Source: Actinomycetota bacterium
GTDB lineage: Bacteria > Actinomycetota > Acidimicrobiia > Acidimicrobiales > Acidimicrobiaceae
DNA: 8,711 nt
Reading direction: 5' to 3'
NCBI GenBank assembly: GCA_027318945.1
Contig: DAHVOF010000257.1
Coordinates: forward strand, 1 to 8,711
Within the stretch, counting starts at the first letter, position 1, and every line of letters starts with the position of its first letter. The notes under the pieces are model-generated. The model ran no database searches and had not been told where the DNA came from. It was given only the letters and a program-made list of their open reading frames with translations. The translations under genes and the position numbers were made by a program. Of this stretch, positions 7,032-8,711 are shown one piece after another.

Positions 7032-7101
7032 AAGCGACACCCTTTTGCCAAGACATTGATCCAAACTAGCAGCCCACTTATGCTTTGCCTAACCGAAACC
7101 C

Positions 7102-7131
7102 TTGACACGCTCCCACACATCTCAATATGAC
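7102..7131 (+). promoter_or_regulatory. Candidate plus-strand promoter with consensus -35
   Basis: TTGACA (7102-7107) is a perfect -35 hexamer, followed after 18 bases by TATGAC (7126-7131), four of six to the -10 consensus. It points toward the membrane-protein gene. The predicted start near 7138 would leave a leader of over 300 bases, unusually long, so it may instead drive a small RNA or be fortuitous. Confidence 0.4.
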
Positions 7132-7262
7132 GCCTGCCCTCCGGCAGCGCCTTGCCGACCACCCAGGTTTCAAAATGGCGGAGATTGCTCTTCAAACTAC
7201 TCGTAACCGCGACGTTTGTTCAGTTCAACACGCTCAAGTTACGTTGGTTCGCTAAACTATCA

Positions 7263-7291
7263 TTGAAAGTTAAACAACAGGATTGCATATT
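7263..7291 (+). promoter_or_regulatory. Second candidate plus-strand promoter
   Basis: TTGAAA (7263-7268, five of six) and CATATT (7286-7291, four of six) are separated by 17 bases, in an AT-rich patch. Transcription would start near 7298, about 180 bases before the ATG at 7476. It competes with the site at 7102 as the promoter of the downstream gene; sequence alone does not decide between them. Confidence 0.35.
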
Positions 7292-7475
7292 GGCAAATCA
7301 AGTCCATAAAAAAACTGTCCAGAGAGATCTTATGTCCCACGCCGCATGCGAAAACAGCCCGGCCGTCCTTAGGCAGGCTGGCTTTCCTGGGCGTCCAACG
7401 GCATAGGCTCGAAAATGGGGGCCGCGTTACGTCTCGCCACACACGATGTGGTATTTCTCCTTGACTGGACTGCCA

Positions 7476-8711
7476 ATGTCTAGGACGGTCGGTCGGTTAG
7501 AACCTCATAGAACCCAGTGCAAGGCTAGAGCGCTCGCGTCACTGTTCGAAAACCGTCTATTCCACAAGATCAGGCAACTTCCCCCAGAGGCTGCTGACGC
7601 AGCCCTCTACTTCGGATCTTGCGTCTTCGCGTTGCTTACCTTCACCATTTCTCGAATTCCACTCTATCGGTGGTGGGGCGAAATGGCGGTATTGCCATAC
7701 TTGCTGGCATCGCTGGCATCAGCCTGGACAATTTTCCATCCTCCACGCCGACGCAGCGCATCGCGAATCATTATTGCGTCCCTCGTCTTTCTCGCAGCAG
7801 TGCTCCTGCCCCTACTTGCTCAGATCGTCGACCAAGCTGGTTCACTCAGCACCATTGCACACGCCCAGCCCGAGGTTCTCGTCATTGAAGCAGCGGGATC
7901 GCGACTTGTCAAAGGGAAAGCACTCTATCCAGTCATTTCCGCCGCAAGAGCTGGAGCGGGAATTGCATCCTCAGTGCCGGCTACAAACGCTTTCTTCCCC
8001 TATCTTCCCGGCATGGCTCTCTTCGGGATAGTCAGCGCGCTTGTACGAACCCCGGCTGCGCTAGGCGACCCGCGCCTTGGTTTCTTGCTCATCACACTGG
8101 TTGCTACTGGGTTGGCTCTCGCATGGCGACCAAAGACGCAAAGGTCACCGATGCTCGCGTTTCAAGCGATGGCCGTCCTTCCGACCGCAGCGCTGCCCCT
8201 CGTCACAGGTGGAGACGACATACCCGTAGTGGCGCTGATGGCGCTTGGAATAGTCCTTTTGGCACGCCAGCGCTGGGGTTGGTCCGGGATGGTCCTCGGA
8301 ATGGCTGCAGTTCTTAAATTCACTGCATGGCCTCTAGTAATCATCGCAAGCATGGTTTTGACCATGCGAAACGGTTGGCGTGCTGGTTTGAAACTTGCCT
8401 TTCCCGCCCTGGCGATTATGGTCTGGACCCTAGGTGGGCAGATCGTTCACAACCTCTCCGCGCTCGTTAATAATGTGATCAAGTTTCCAGCCGGATTGGC
8501 TTCGCTGGGCTCTCCGGCGGCGAGTCCTTTACCCGGGCACATACTCGCAGGAATCTGGAAGGGCTACCCCAAAATCGCTTTCGGACTTGGAATAGCCGTA
8601 GGGATAGCTACAGTCATTTGGATAATTTACCGAACTCCGCGAGTGCACACGGGAGCATCGTGGATCTCAGCTCTCGTGCTTTTCATCGCTATTCTTATCG
8701 CACCGGCAACA
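7476..8711 (+). CDS. Multi-pass membrane protein, GT87/DUF2029-like glycosyltransferase (3' end outside window)
   Basis: An open frame of 412 codons runs from the ATG at 7476 off the right edge. After a basic, polar N-terminus (1-40) come about ten hydrophobic spans, roughly 43-60, 69-86, 98-118, 172-191, 201-217, 227-243, 248-263, 270-297, 304-322, 366-385 and 395-411. Between spans three and four lies a long, presumably external loop with 'PEVLVIEAAGSRLVKGKALYP' (132-152), like the acidic 'E/D...a..l..G..pYp' loop of GT-C enzymes. Also present are 'FFPYLPGMALFG', 'TGGDDIPVVALMALG' (244-258) and 'RWGWSGMVLGMAAVLKFTAWP' (266-286), which resemble actinobacterial GT87/DUF2029 polyprenyl-phosphate-sugar-dependent mannosyl/arabinosyl transferases. 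The sugar, acceptor and role are unknown. An in-frame ATG at 7446 would add ten residues; neither start has a clear ribosome binding site. The fold is moderately sure and the enzyme activity is inferred. Orientation is divergent from pheS, with no evident functional link. Confidence 0.7.
   Translation, partial: MSRTVGRLEPHRTQCKARALASLFENRLFHKIRQLPPEAADAALYFGSCVFALLTFTISRIPLYRWWGEMAVLPYLLASLASAWTIFHPPRRRSASRIIIASLVFLAAVLLPLLAQIVDQAGSLSTIAHAQPEVLVIEAAGSRLVKGKALYPVISAARAGAGIASSVPATNAFFPYLPGMALFGIVSALVRTPAALGDPRLGFLLITLVATGLALAWRPKTQRSPMLAFQAMAVLPTAALPLVTGGDDIPVVALMALGIVLLARQRWGWSGMVLGMAAVLKFTAWPLVIIASMVLTMRNGWRAGLKLAFPALAIMVWTLGGQIVHNLSALVNNVIKFPAGLASLGSPAASPLPGHILAGIWKGYPKIAFGLGIAVGIATVIWIIYRTPRVHTGASWISALVLFIAILIAPAT

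Larger units (their letters stand above)
6983..7475. other. Divergent intergenic region, no convincing gene
   Basis: This stretch of about 490 bases separates pheS (minus) from the membrane-protein gene (plus). It holds the pheS ribosome binding site and upstream repeat, two candidate plus-strand promoters, and a modest hairpin at 7355-7380 (outer arms CAGCC/GGCTG, inner GCC/GGC). No tRNA, T-box or phenylalanine-rich leader peptide is visible. Two short open frames here (7152-7406 plus, 7442-7260 minus) begin with TTG and GTG, lack ribosome binding sites and encode no protein I recognise. Confidence 0.6.

Noticed and set aside
7131..7150. Short inverted repeat CTGCC-N4-GGCAG as a terminator
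   Set aside because: The stem is only five base pairs, no T-run follows on either strand, and no gene ends here because the flanking genes are divergent.
7152..7406. Plus-strand open frame of 84 codons in the divergent gap, in the same frame as the membrane-protein gene
   Set aside because: It starts with TTG without a ribosome binding site, has no recognisable protein character, and ends in TAG before the real gene. It does not look like an interrupted N-terminus of that gene.
7260..7442. Minus-strand open frame of 60 codons ending with several Phe residues, considered as a pheS attenuation leader peptide
   Set aside because: The few Phe codons are scattered, the frame is long for a leader, the start is GTG without a ribosome binding site, and no terminator hairpin with a T-run follows before pheS.
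6983..7475. T-box riboswitch or tRNA gene upstream of pheS
   Set aside because: No T-box consensus (AGGGTGGNACCGCG-like) appears on the minus strand, and no tRNA-like GGTTCRANYCC arm with a matching acceptor stem on either strand.
1..8711. Search for CRISPR arrays, insertion sequences, integrase or defence genes
   Set aside because: No repeated spaced units, transposase-like frames or terminal inverted repeats were seen; almost all sequence is explained by the pheST-arg block and one membrane-protein gene.

Overview
The window looks like a chromosomal housekeeping segment of an actinobacterium with moderate base composition (about half G+C by eye, lower than most of the phylum). The basis is gene order: pheS-pheT followed directly by argC-argJ-argB-argD on one strand is the arrangement known from Mycobacterium, Streptomyces and relatives. 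The protein signatures agree with this, for example the ArgJ N-terminus and the long N-terminal arm of ArgB. A lower-GC lineage such as the Acidimicrobiia is possible, but that is a guess.

Layout: positions 1-6982 are one tightly packed minus-strand block. In transcription order it holds pheS (6982-5921) and pheT (5901-3430), the two subunits of phenylalanyl-tRNA synthetase. These are followed by argC (3391-2327), argJ (2311-1142), argB (1141-206) and the first 69 codons of argD (209 to the window edge). The gaps inside the arg run are 15 bp, 0 bp and a 4-bp overlap, so argCJBD is almost certainly co-transcribed. Together these genes take N-acetylglutamate to N-acetylornithine, and ArgJ recycles the acetyl group back to glutamate.

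The 38-bp pheT-argC gap holds the most informative regulatory signal. It contains a palindromic ARG box (TGCAT-N4-ATGCA), a -35/-10 pair with 17-bp spacing, and a -10 box placed so that transcription should begin on the A of the argC start codon. This predicts a leaderless, ArgR-repressed argC promoter.

Positions 6983-7475 form a non-coding divergent region. They hold the pheS ribosome binding site, a weak pheS promoter overlapped by an inverted repeat, and two candidate plus-strand promoters. From 7476 to the right edge runs a plus-strand gene, cut by the window, for a multi-pass membrane protein resembling GT-C (GT87/DUF2029-like) glycosyltransferases.

I found no mobile element, CRISPR array, RNA gene or evident new system. 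The points worth a second look are regulatory architecture and a few unusual residues in otherwise ordinary enzymes.
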